Shown in pieces: positions 22,610 through 35,251 of a DNA stretch of 64,000 nucleotides. The translations under genes were made by a program, and so were the position numbers. The DNA is taken from assembly GCF_022581195.2 (NCBI RefSeq), contig NC_061467.1, positions 5,456,001 through 5,520,000 of the forward strand. Direction: 5' to 3'. The notes below the pieces were generated by a model, which saw only the letters and a program-made list of their open reading frames with translations, searched no databases and had not been told where the DNA came from. This DNA comes from Helicoverpa zea (taxonomy: Eukaryota > Arthropoda > Insecta > Lepidoptera > Noctuidae). Positions within the stretch are counted from its first letter, which is position 1. Every line of letters starts with the position of its first letter.

Positions 22610-25600
22610 TAAAACAATTTTATTATATGAATATTACCTTTTTTTGGTTTCCACTTAAATAACTAAAATATAAAACAAATGATTCCGCCAATTTAAAACG
22701 AAAATAATCTTAAAATAATGAGGCGGTTCATTTTGAAGGAACGGTAACGAACTCAGTGTTATGTTGTGCCCATCACTAGTCGTGACTAACTGATAGGTGT
22801 CAGGAACGCATTCTCTGAACGGCCGAAGTATAGAAAATCACAACACATTTTGCATCTTATTTTGAACAGAACAACAGAATACGCTACCGGTTTATAATAC
22901 GCAGTAAATCACGGTATTATTTGATTTATGTACATTGTGTGCAGAGCCAACTCACGAATCATTTATAAGCACTGCAGAGACTGAATGCACAGAGTTAAAA
23001 GCTAAATACAGGGAACAGGGGGACCTAAATGCTTTAATACTGTATAGAGGGTACATGAGTGACCGGTGACCACCGTACAAGTGTGTTCGGAATACTAAGC
23101 GGTATTTCATGTTTACACCGACGAACATATTCGTGGAAGAACCACGACTATTCAATCATGGTTGATTCTGCAAACAAATCGTGTTTGCTACCCAAAATAG
23201 CTAGTGCGCCTTTATGTCCAACATATTCTCGTTTTAGGTTTCTAGTTAAATTGGAACATGTGTTGTGCGGAATAAAAGGAAAATGGATACAAGCAAAATG
23301 ACAATGGAAGTGCTATTAAGTATTGGTACCTACTAGTTTGTTTAGTTCATTTTTTCATAATATTAAGTAGGTTTACTTTAGGAGTTTCTGTCAGCATGTT
23401 ATAACTTTATCAGTAAAATAAACTTAGCTTTGTCTCAATCTTTATAATATTATGCAACTCTACAGATGCCAGTTTTCTCATACTACGTTGGAGTCTTGAA
23501 CCCGTTATTTTCAAATGGCTTCCATCGTTCTAAAATCAAAATCTAAAAGCTAGGATTGGAGGTTGTCATTCTCCTACAATGTTACACGACTTTGTATGCA
23601 AAATTGTGATTCCAAATTCAAAGTTTTACCTCAACCGGTAGAACAAAACGAGAGTTCAGTTCCTTTTTATTAGAAAAGTATAAAATCAATTTTCAAGGAA
23701 TCTAGAAAAATAAAAAAAATGTGAACTTTTGTTTTAGATTCGAAAATATTATTTCTTTGACGAAAGCATCTAACATTTTCATTACTTATAGAACATTTTA
23801 TTTACAAGACTGTTGAAGTAGGAATTATTATTAGAAATATACAATATATATATAATATACGTAAGTCCTAGCTATTTTTTAAACTGCAGGTACCTATAGA
23901 GAGGTTGTACACATTATGAAAACACTGTTTTGAACAATAGTTATGAAACAATTTCAATAAGTAGGTATTAAAATGTAATGTACGATTGAATTCACAAATA
24001 ATACCTAAATAAGCCGCTTTATGGTTACCATAGGTACTTACAAATACATATAATCAAACAAAACACACTCGACACAAAACCGCATACATAATGCTTCAGT
24101 AGTTAATGACACCAGGCCATCAATACAAACGGAATTACTAACTATTGTGTTACATTCAGAATTTTAGATTGAAAACTAAACCTAAGCGAAAATATCAACA
24201 ACCATATAAATGATGATTTTAATTCATTTACTCTGTAATCAGGTAATAATGATTTAAATAACAATTTGTGAAATTGTATTGTGCTATTCGACAGTTGATC
24301 AAAGTGATTCGAACAAGTATTAAATGGCAATAATAATCCTTTTATTGTGAATATTGAATTAATATGTACAAACTGTTTGATATGGAATTCATATTATAGG
24401 CTTTAAATGTAATAACTTCAGATTTGCATTAAATACAGTGGTTTTATGTAATTTAAACGTAACATTTGAATGTTTTCAGCGGAATCAATTTTGTGGGTTT
24501 TCAACATACATAAATACTAAGAGTATTTAGGGATATCTATAATCTAAACATAGCTGAAAACAAATACATGAAGTGTTAAATATAAAAATCTTAGCCACTC
24601 AAAGCATTCTGTCTTTTGCAAAGGCAATAAGCGCCGTAAGTAGGCACTCCACTGTTTTTATATCAACAGTAAAATGCGCCATTAATAATTTCAACACCAC
24701 CAAGGAAAACATTGCTTAGCCCATAAATATCCCCCTTAATGGCAAAGCCCGTAATATTTCTTCCCTCATCTACATTACTTCTGCAAAAATAACAAAATAG
24801 TGTTCGCAGATTGCCACAGCTTGATAAGCCTTGCTGGACTGCATAGAATGAGGCACTTCAGGAGTGTACCTTTGTTATCTGATGCAAACAAAAACGAATC
24901 ATAACGCGACGGATTAAGACTGCTTTTTGTATTTAAAATTTTTATCTGGCAGTTCCACTGAGGTACTGATTTGTAGTCGAGATAGGCACGCGAATGATGC
25001 TCTCGGTGGCCGCAACAAGGACACAAGTAAAATAAAACTACATATTACTACGTGCAGATAAGGAACGTCCGCCTCTTACGACTCTAGTTATTTTTATACC
25101 GCATCACGCTTGGTCAAATGCTAAAGTTTTGTAACTCTTACTCAGTTATGATGTGATGAAAGCAAATATTAGATGAAATATTTTATTTATTTAGGACAAA
25201 ACAGAACGAAAATATGTTAGGAATTACGGGGAAATGCCACCGTTTTCCGTCGCTCATAAATCTGTGACGAATATCTTTTAAGTGCTCGTCAGTTCTTACA
25301 TATAGCAATGAATGGGAACCCGAGATCGTTTAAGTAGCGTTAGTCATTGCGGTTTACATACAATACACAGCTCACGTTTTGTAATGTAGACAGGTAGACA
25401 GCTAACAAAATGATTAACATCGCGGACGCAAATTAGCAGTCGGGTCGCAAAATAAACACATCACCGTGGAGCGTCCGTCAGTACGTCGCGCCAGCCTCAC
25501 CCATTACATATTTATAACATCTTACATGGACTCAAAACGACGTTAAATTTTCATATTCAGCCAACAGCGGGCTAACGTACTGGCAATCGCGTCACGTACA

Positions 25601-28600
25601 GCCATATTAGACAAGTTTTCAATGAATTTTAATGCGGTCCAAGATGCCCCCGACTTGGGATCGACCATTCAGTGTGGTCGGCTGCAGTGATTGATCGAAT
25701 GTTCAAGTAATCTGACCTTACATCGATTTAATCGTCCCATGTTGTGATTTTATACGCTAGTCTGCCGTATTAGGATCTTTTTGATCGTAGTTTTGAAGAC
25801 TATTTTATACAGCAGAGGGGTATATTAAAGACAATTTTGTTTGCTGAGGATTTTTCTTCTCTCTGTTATAATTAGAACTATCAATTAGCAAGCAAAACAA
25901 ACAAGCTCAATCACTTTTTTCATAATAATAGCAATCGCTCACCCTTTGATAAAAGCAGCCTTTGTAAAGCAAACTGGAAGATTCTGTAATTTTTACAAGG
26001 TCAGACGAATAAGTCTTGAATTGTCTTACGTACAATATTTTTTATCTTTTCATGTCATGTTTAAAGTAAACGTTTTATGTAACAGATAAGTTAGCTAATA
26101 GGAACTGTTCGATCAAGAATTTATGTATAGTCAATAACAGGCCTTCTTGGAATCGGCCTTGCAGAACACTAAATTAAATATCGTTTCTTGGAAATTACAC
26201 TTACTCATTTGGAATGGTTGCCTATAATTTGAAATGTATTCCAGTTGCTTTTCCTGTGATTGTAGCTTTAAATTAAAACCTTGTTTAGCTAAATGCAAGC
26301 TTCAATTTTAAAGATAATGAGCTAGGAATTAACATAGTGCGTACTATTTCAAGCCAATGTTGAACCAACAAAAAATATTGACAGTCTGACATTTAAATGT
26401 ATTCATAAGTGCTATGTATTTACAACGTATATTATGTACAACCTTTCAATCAGTATTTTAGAAAAAAATCATTGAGCATATAATATACGCAAGTGTATTG
26501 TATAACCATAAAACTTCTTCGTCGTAGAATAACGTACGGTACTCACGAGAAATTTTATTCATAAACGTTTTGTTTACGTCCATTTTATAGTTTAATAACA
26601 ATTTTACAGCTCAAAACAATAAGCGGCTTTTATAATAAAACGCTGAATGTCTTAAACAAAATCGATTTATTTTTAGTGACATTATTGTCCTGAATGTGGC
26701 CCATTGTTTGAGGTCGTAAAGTGCGCGTGTGTGCACTTGCTAGGGTACGCGAGCCTTAACTGCACTTTGTAAATATTCATGGGGCAATAAACACATCGTG
26801 TGCCAAGGATTGCTCGTGAATGACTAGATTACTAATACAGAGCTTAGCAGGAATTCTGCGCTAAACAGCATTTGTAATTCCACGTTTAACTCGTTTATAA
26901 GTAAAACAAATTCCAACAGTATTTCTCGAATGACAAATCGGAGCATACAGGGATGTAATTCTGGAGCCCGTTCTCAAGGGACAGCCCTGGCGTACGTATG
27001 TGTGAGTGCTCGTGTATGCAGATACTAATTTCGCTTTCGGCGACGTCGGCGTTTAACATTTGGAACGCGGCGCGAGTTTTAATTTGTGATCAATTATGCG
27101 AGGGCACTGTTATTTATCGTTGTTTTATTTCATTTGCCTTCTCACAGCGGCCGTGGGTGGTCCGATCACGATTTTCGGGTTGCGATGTTCACCAATAAGT
27201 TCCACTGATTGCGCCACAGAGTTAGCAATGTGATAACAGGGTCACACTTTCAAATTATATCGGCCATTTGTTGAATGTGCTATGATATATTTTATTGTTA
27301 TTACTTGCATTTAGGCGCTTTCATATTTTGATGAAGATTAACTTTGAACCACATAAGGCTTAGAAGTTAACTTCCCCTGTTATAAATCCAAACGGGTACA
27401 AAGTTTGTTTATTACCTAAAAGCACACGCATATATCATCCCCACACTTAAGGTAATTAACTGTAACATAAAAGGAGGGTCGAAAATTTATTAAGGAGGAA
27501 AATTTTGCGGTTTAGCATTTCGATAGGCAAAACAAATAGTAGAGCGAACAGAATAATCAATAATTAGAAAATTAATATACTTACTGTGTACAATATAGGT
27601 ACCTAAAATCCTTTATTGGTGTACATATCTTGAGTTGATAGATTTTGAGACAAAAGAAAAAGTCGAAGAAAAAAGAGACCCGTTTTTAATAGAAATTCCA
27701 AAATGTTAATACACGACTGCGTAGGGACTTTATTTATTTCTGTAAATTAAATAGCAAGAAATGTCCGAGAAATAATTTGTCGTGATTATGCCTGAAGGCT
27801 ACAGCTTTGCAATCTAATTTTAGCCTCTCCTTGCGTTTTATGTACTAGTACTTCAATTACTGCACACATTTGACACTTTAACAACCTCAGTAATTTATTT
27901 GTAAATAGTTTATTTCAATCGCTTCAGGGATAAAGGGTAACGAATGACACATTCCAGCACGCCATATTTGAAACCACAGATATAAAAAGACAAAGACAAG
28001 GAACACCTCATACATTCCAATTCTTCCATGATTATTGTCCAATAAATAAATGACGCGTCAATTCTATAATCTTGTTGATCTCTTGCGTGCCGCCATTTTG
28101 TTATTCCGAGCGCATCGGGCGCCCCACGACCGGTTAGCGGTAAATTGTTCCACGTAATGTGATTCTAATTGAGCAGCTAATTCCTACTGAGCATACACTG
28201 AGTTAATTAGCCATTGCCCTCAGTAAGACCGCTTCTTGTATTGTACAAACGTTTTTGTTGCCACCAACTTGGTATTACGGGATTATGAGCACATAAAAGT
28301 ACTTACGCAATCAGCGGAAAAACTTTACTATAGAGCTTGGATTTGGAGTGTAAACTGCTTTGTAAGCAAAGAGAATCTAATGATAGAGCGGAGTGAATTC
28401 CCTTTGCGTTGTGCTCACTTTAAACATATGCTCAATATAATATGTAGATACTAATAAACTTTGATGTAGATAAAACCAATAGATGATTCATCTCAGATGG
28501 GCTTAAACTGCCAAGTCAAAGTGAATATGAATAAGCTTTGACCGACCTGCCAGCCGCTTTGTATGTTAAAATGAGAACAACCTTTCGAAATTGCCTGAGC

Positions 28601-29596
28601 TTAAGTGTCAGTAATAGAACTATGGATTTATTTAACGTTTTAGCAGGAATCGTAACCTCAACAACTATTGTCAACAAAAAACGGAACTATCAGTATTCAT
28701 TGAATTTAAAAGATAAAAATGACGAGTTTCCTAATAGCGTAGGAAGATAATAAAATTTCATAGATAAAATCCTTTGCTGGATTTGTTTCAAGCGAAGCTC
28801 TGTTCAGATATAAGCACATCAAATATTATTTCCTTGTATTTTATGGCTTGAAATTACATCGATTTTATTGGAGATACTGTGGTCAATTATCGGTATGTAA
28901 TAATGTGGTGTTCTATCGTTTTCCGGGTTACTGTACAGCAGTAACGTCGCTTCGAGAAACTGGTCACGTGCTGTTTTGTTCACGTTTATCTGTGCTTTGG
29001 CAGAAGACTTCGATTTACAAGGAACGACTGCCGATTGACCTCGTTTATGACTTCGTTTATGCAGTATTCATTTAAAAGGAGAATTTATTCCTTGGCAATG
29101 TCGTAAAACCTTTTTACTCTTTATTGTTTCTACGTGCATAAACAGGAGGTTCGCATGCTATGAGAGGCGTAATTGCATATCGCTACACCTAGTAATTAGC
29201 TTGCGGAGTTCACAGAAAATGGATGTAAAATACTGATGTTCAACTGCAGCTTATTATAATAGAAACCGACACATGAGAAGTCAGGAAATAATTTACCTGT
29301 CTCCCGAAACACTCCTTCGAAACATTATTGTTAAACATTATTTATGAAACAGAAATCATATTATTTCCATCCCACGCGACCCCTGTAAGTCCTGAGGTTT
29401 TCATGAGAGATAATTTCAATTACATCATTACACGAAGTCTTATTAGAGTAAGTCCTAAAATAGAAAAACTAGCAAAATATAAGAAGCAACATAATTAACA
29501 GGGGTGTATTTTATGCGAGGGCTGAATAGTTTTTAGATGAGATTATTAAAGCTTAGTTGAGTAGTGCTTGAATATGCGTGACATGCAAAGTGTATA

Positions 29597-29635
29597 ATGG
29601 CGGAAGAAAAGATGAATGGAGATGCCATGATCCAG
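29597..29635 (+). other. Candidate initiating micro-exon
   Basis: ATG followed by G starts a 13-codon frame reading MAEEKMNGDAMIQ that ends in CAG directly before a donor-like GTAGGT, at phase 0. No promoter or upstream exon can be shown. A short frame and one donor are weak evidence; a chance arrangement is likely enough that this should be treated only as a lead. Confidence 0.2.
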
Positions 29636-32200
29636 GTAGGTCAGGCGTCTACTGCTAGGTCAAATATCATACCAAAACGCTCCTTGACAGATCTGTCGAA
29701 AACATTGGTTTAAAAAAAAAATGGCGGGTTCCAAAGAAGGCATATAAGAGCGGAGCCAGTTACGTTCTTTGTCTCCCAAACACCAGTGTTTTGGTGCTTG
29801 TAGTTTCTTAGAAGATTTGCCGTTATGACATCTCCGGTCGTCATTTTGTTCTCCATGGTATAATGTAAAGGGTGCAATAGTATCTAATGAGCGGTATTCC
29901 GTAGCCGTAAACTGAAGAGCTCTCGTCACCGTATACCCTCAGTGTGTTCTTGCTTAAGTGGATGTATGAGTAAATTATATTATATTTTATATGTTTTGTT
30001 ATTAACATTGTGAGCCATAATATCTCTATAAACATTCATCTATACAAAGAGGTTACTTTCGTGAATTTGTGACTTATATGCCGTTGGAAAGAGTCCAGAG
30101 ATGTCCCATCTGTGGACCTATGGAACCGATTCGAAACATATTTTTTCCAATAGATAGCCAAGTTACTCGTGAATGCCATAGGGTATATTTTACCTGGACA
30201 AAGGAATCAGTTCCCTTGGATAATACAGCTAGTATAAAGCTGTATAAGCGTAATAAACGGTCACGTTTAGTTTGAACATTATAAATATGTTAGATACTAT
30301 AATTTTCAAATAGCGACTCATTTGTTTCGAAAATGATTCAAGCTATGTCGATAATGAGTTTCCTCCTGCTACATCAAATATAATCAAGACACTATCTAAT
30401 ATAATACCGATCTAAAATTATCTATTAATATTTTACACGAAATTGCCTCAATTTTAGAGCAGTAGGTATTTGTTCTAATTTATTTGGTTACTACGGCTAC
30501 AATAAAGAAATGTTATTTTTAATATCAAGGCTAAAACTTAATCTCTTTTCAAATAAAAATTATGCGAAAAAATCAAGTAGAAGTTATACTTTACACATTT
30601 TCATTGGTGAATAATATTTGCTTCTTCATAATACATATAAGTTTAGACTTTAAGAGTATCATTTCAAACATATACCAGCTTTAATATGAATCGCTATAGA
30701 TATTGTTTTCATTAATAACGTATTGTCTAATGTCTTATAAGCTGGTATCTTTCTAAGTCTCGACCGGGAAAAGCGGAGAGCTTGTAGTAAAATAATGCGT
30801 TTAATGAACCAAAATTACCCTTTGTTCCCGTACCTGGGTAGTGGGTAGAGCATATTCCTTGTACATTGTATAGTTGGCAGTTAATAGCAGTTGTGTTTAA
30901 CAGTATAATGATTTTCTTTATGTATTTAATAATATATGTCTGCATTTATTCAATAGTTTTAAAATAAGTGTGTCAGCGACATTCAGGGCTTCAACAGTCC
31001 ACAAAACAGAATATTTTATTTAAAAAGTTTGATTTATATTATTTTTCTCTACCTATTTGTATTACTTATAAATAGTAATTCAGTAGTATTATAAAGCCAT
31101 TTCTAACCTAGAAGTTAAGCGCTTAATAAGTTTAACTTCCATAGTGAAAGATTGCGTGTTCTATAACACCATTTTAAATTGCCACCATAAAGGAATATGA
31201 ATTTTAAAATTCACGACAAAACTCTAAAGAAAAACATGGCATATAAGTTGAAAATTTACATAATTACAGAATTTTGTAAAAAAAGTTTAGTGAGGTTAAA
31301 ACAAGGTAACAATTTTAACAGATCAGATAAAAACGGTGTGGGAATAAGGCGAACACCGGACTACGAAGTCTGGTTACCGGTTGTCCTTGTAAAAAACCGA
31401 CACCCGACTACCGGTAGATGGTTGGAAGACGCTTGAAAAACCGTAGCAAATGTGTATACGATCTGTAAGCGGTGGGTGTAATGTATTCTGGGATTAAAAT
31501 GAATTGCTTTTCTTCGTAACCCTCGGGTCGTGTGTGCGTTTTTGCTTGTCATTATCGAAGTTGACTTGGTCGAAGAAAGCATAGGCAATCTTTCAGCTAT
31601 AGTAATAATAGGCCTATTGAAGAATTGACTTTCAATTTCCTGACTCTTTTATATAAAATCCGCAATGTATTTAATAAAAGTTTGTCAATTTAATAACACA
31701 GTTTCATGATCAATTTGACATATTATCATAACAAAATGATATTCCCATGCCATAATTTACAATTAGAGCGGTTATAACTTTTCCAGTATTTTCCATCATT
31801 GTTATATTCCATATCCAATGATCTATCAAAATAATTACGCAGTTAATTAAGCGATATCAATAATTATACACATGTTTTAACGCAGAACTGCAACTGTCAA
31901 GGGGCATTGCCGAAATGCGTTAATGAATGAAACTTGATTTAAATGAATTTAAAATTTTGTGCTCGTTTTTACGTGGATATACATTTTAAATGCAACCTAC
32001 TTGCTGACGGGAGCTGACACGGCCTTCTGGCGTTGTAAAATGATTTGTTAATGAATTAATCAGTTGCAGCTGACAAATTAATACTTGTGTATAATTTGGA
32101 AAATACAGTATGTATACTGATGATTTCAGAATTAAGTTAAAATCTCAGGTATTGAAAATTAAAGCAGTTGATTAAAAGGTTACGTTTTTATTTGTTACAG

Positions 32201-32240
32201 ATCACTTAAGCGTAATCTGGCTCTTCACTTCTTGGACCAG
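32201..32240 (+). other. Candidate 40-nt internal exon
   Basis: TTTTTATTTGTTACAG precedes and GTAAGA follows a 40-base segment, giving a good acceptor and donor. Frame 2 is open (SLKRNLALHFLDQ) and ends at phase 0. It fits in phase with the candidate at 51009-51046, whose only open frame starts at phase 0. The gene is not recognised and the segment might instead belong to a non-coding transcript. Confidence 0.3.
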
Positions 32241-34627
32241 GTAAGAAATAACATGCATACCTAAGGAAATCATAATTGTTTCCTGTATAGAAAGAATCTG
32301 AATATCTATAAATATTTAAATGAAAATGCTTCACATATATATACATTTCTAAACGTATGTTTTACCATAGAAATAGAATATTTATTCGTTTCCATAGCAA
32401 CACGTATGCGCCATCAACAAAAAGATAATTATCTCAATATACAGTCAACGTATGTCGACATTATCATTTCACTGGACGTGACTACTGCGTTCCACTTTTT
32501 ACTGTTCACCAGACTGCCTGGAGGTGATCAACAAATGAATTTGTCCCTAAAAAGTGACTTCGTACGTGTTCGTCTGTCAGTCGGGTGACATCGTCCACGC
32601 CCCCGCCCCTAATTAGTACAGAAATAACGTCGAGAGATTTGTCAACTTCCGAGCTTTTATGGCATTCCTTTGAGGTTCACTCCCACCGGCCAAGCATGCC
32701 GTCGAACATACAATATCTCGCACAGGTACCCAAATAGATCGTTAACTGACTGTGAAATATTATTTCGAACTTTGGGGTGGTCCATGTTAATACCTCATAC
32801 TATTCAGTTACACCGCCAGAACAAATTAATCTTGATTGCCGAATCAAGTTCATGTCTACGAAGTTTTGTTGTCCAAACTTTCTTGATGGAAAAAGTTTAA
32901 ATATACGTTAGTGCTTCTTTGTTTTTGGAATCAAATTGTTGCAAATAGTTTATCTAGTATAAATTGCTTTGGCATATCTTAACTTTTGTCATTCGCCTTG
33001 AATTTAATTGTATTTCATTAACTTTTTAATGAAACTGTTGAATATATTCTTAAAACAGCATTCTTTATAAAACAAATTAATTAACGTTTAGATAAAGAGT
33101 TCACATTAACATAAATGATATTCAATTCACATTGATAATCTTATTCCATGAAAACGAGAAGGGGTTACACAAAAATGATAAAACTAAGTTCTCCAACGTC
33201 AATATTACCGCGAGAAATTAATCTGAAGCTAAAAGGGGGCCCTCGAAAGTTATCTGAGGAAGCTGGAGAGGGGTATGACCTCACAATCAAATGTCAAACA
33301 AAGTTTTATCAGCGCAAAGTTGACAAATAAATCCCCCGTCCCGCAAAGAACTTTTCTCATAGTCGACGCGACGAGACGTGATCGCGCCGACTATATCGAC
33401 CATCGCGCTTTGCTTATGTTTTTTGTTGCTGCGATAATATACTGTTTTACTTCCGACTTTTGGAAGTATTCAAAACTTTTTCGTAAAACTTTTAATAGTA
33501 CATAGAACTATTTAATGTGACTGAGAACACGTCATCTTGTAGCTGTTATAATAATTGACTGGGATGGTTAGAAACACGCACGGGTGTGAGACAGCCGTGT
33601 CACGCGAGTAATCCGGAGCTCCATAAAATCTGTTGGCGTGGAGACCCCACTCCGGGTTCGAATGAGGAACGACTGACATCTCCGCCCACCTTGTCTCCTG
33701 TGACAACGAGCTCGCTATATTTCTCGCTTATTTGTTAAAACGCTTTTTGTGAAATGCCTACTAAATATTTTGTGTTATTGGCTCTTCGTTAGACGGGGAT
33801 TTAAATATTTAATATGTGATGTAAGTTTCTCTCTCTTGGGTTAAACATAGTTTTCTGAAGTAATCTGATACTAGTCTGACTTCCATCCGCATCTTATTTC
33901 TGTATAATGAACGCAAACAACGAGAACAAAAATAAAATAAAGGTTAGTTTAAGGAACGCCGAGACAAACAAGAACATTCTTATTTGTACGGAAAGACGTC
34001 GACATGTCAAGAATCCGAACTTGGAACATACTCGGAGCACCCCTTTCAAACTGCTCCCTAACGAGCCAATGAGCAACTCTCTGAAAGAAGATTTAGTAAA
34101 CAGTAACTTACAAGTTTCGTATTACACTTTGAAGAGTTCATTACTTTGCATTGTTTAAACTCGCGTTAAGTATGCTTAAACAGCTGTCATTTGTCAAGTG
34201 CTGGCCAAAAGTGATGGATGGCACGGGCGTTTCCGTTCGACTTTTAAAACAGGGGACTGTTGTAATGGGCCAGTATTGTTATTTCAGTCGTCGGAAACGT
34301 AACGAACTAACGTATGGGAATGTTAAAAGTGACGGGGCACATATATTTTATAAGCGTCCATTTGTCTGGAGGCGCATGTGTGTCTCCCTGTGCGCTGAAA
34401 TATTTACGAGCTATTAGCGCAACAAGAACAAATACACAGCCAAGATGCGTCTCGGAAGCCGGATCACAGACATCTTTTAGCGCATGACTGATTTAACACC
34501 ACTACAGAATTAAGCCTAAGTAATTAATGTCACAGCTCCCGCTATATTCGTGCCTTTTGAAGTTAAAACATATATCTGTTAATTATTTTATGTTAAATGG
34601 TGCGTTATTGATCTTCAAATCAAAACA

Positions 34628-35251
34628 TTAAGGTAGAATTCCGTGGATAGCGGCTACGACAGCCGCGCGCGGCTTACGACAGTCGTCGGCCGCGCGCGAC
34701 AATAGTCAACCTATGAAAATGTATGGCGCCGCTGCCGAGGTCCGCGACAGTCGCGCGCGGCCGACGAATTTCGTAAGCCGCGCGCGGCCGTATGCATCTC
34801 AACATGGTCTAGCGCTTAGTAACATCTATATAATTTTAGTAAAACCAGAATTGAATCGTTTTTTATTTAGTCGGCAAAACTTCCTTTTGTTTTCATTACA
34901 ATACAAATGCTTTTGAATCAGTATTGGGTAGTATCCTTCATCATTTCTACTTTTTAAAAATAGGGTCGATTGGTAATCTATTTTCATAATACAGCCACAG
35001 CAATACGTCATCCTCTTCTTCTTCAAGGATATCAATTAGCACTTCGACTAGAGGGAACGGACGAACAAAATCTACTAATTTCAACACAATGCCGCGCGCG
35101 GCTTACGAATTTCGTCGGCCGCGCGCGACTGTCGCGAGCCTCGGCAGCGGCGCCATACATTTTCATAGGTTGACTATTGTCGCGCGCGGCCGACGACTGT
35201 CGTAAGCCGCGCGCGGCTGCGTAAGCCGCGACCCACGGAATTCTACCTTTA
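34628..35251. mobile_element. GC-rich foldback MITE, PIF/Harbinger-type
   Basis: The element at 34631-35248 (618 bp) begins AGGTAGAATTCCGTGG and ends CCACGGAATTCTACCT, flanked by TTA at 34628-34630 and 35249-35251. The inverted repeats are about 160 bp long and nearly identical. Each arm contains several copies of the self-complementary 12-mer GCCGCGCGCGGC alternating with TTACGA/CGTCGG segments, so arms can fold on themselves as well as on each other. The centre (about 34795-35085) is AT-rich with no transposase. TTA duplications support a PIF/Harbinger origin. ORFs at 34713 and 34970 are arm artefacts. Confidence 0.85.

Larger units (their letters stand above)
21865..22832. mobile_element. 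960-bp TIR element of unknown superfamily
   Basis: The element at 21869-22828 has 32-bp terminal inverted repeats with two mismatches; both contain TTCAGAGAATGCGTTCCTGA. It is flanked by TATA on both sides (21865-21868 and 22829-22832), giving a 4-bp or TA-type target duplication. No full transposase is encoded. The interior includes an 82-codon open frame at 22314-22562 with an acidic serine-rich end, followed by AATAAA. Superfamily cannot be set from the ends alone; a TA or TATA duplication leaves Tc1/mariner-like and other options open. Confidence 0.7.
22833..34627. other. Long stretch without supportable genes
   Basis: About 11.8 kb of AT-rich DNA with no recognised transposon. Two candidate micro-exons are listed separately (29597-29635 and 32201-32240). 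The segment at about 26690-26780 has CCATTGTTT (Sox-like) near GTCGTAAAG (posterior Hox-like) and may be regulatory, but that is weak. Other ORFs, up to 89 codons, match nothing I recognise. Confidence 0.5.

Noticed and set aside
29660..29929. 89-codon minus-strand ORF
   Set aside because: No recognisable motif; briefly considered a transposase relic but no catalytic residues or element ends were found.
33640..33670. tRNA-like B box GGTTCGAAT
   Set aside because: No A box at a proper distance and no cloverleaf or acceptor stem could be formed around it.
34713..35173. ORFs in the GC-rich foldback element
   Set aside because: They are translations of the inverted arms, mirror images of each other, with no protein similarity.
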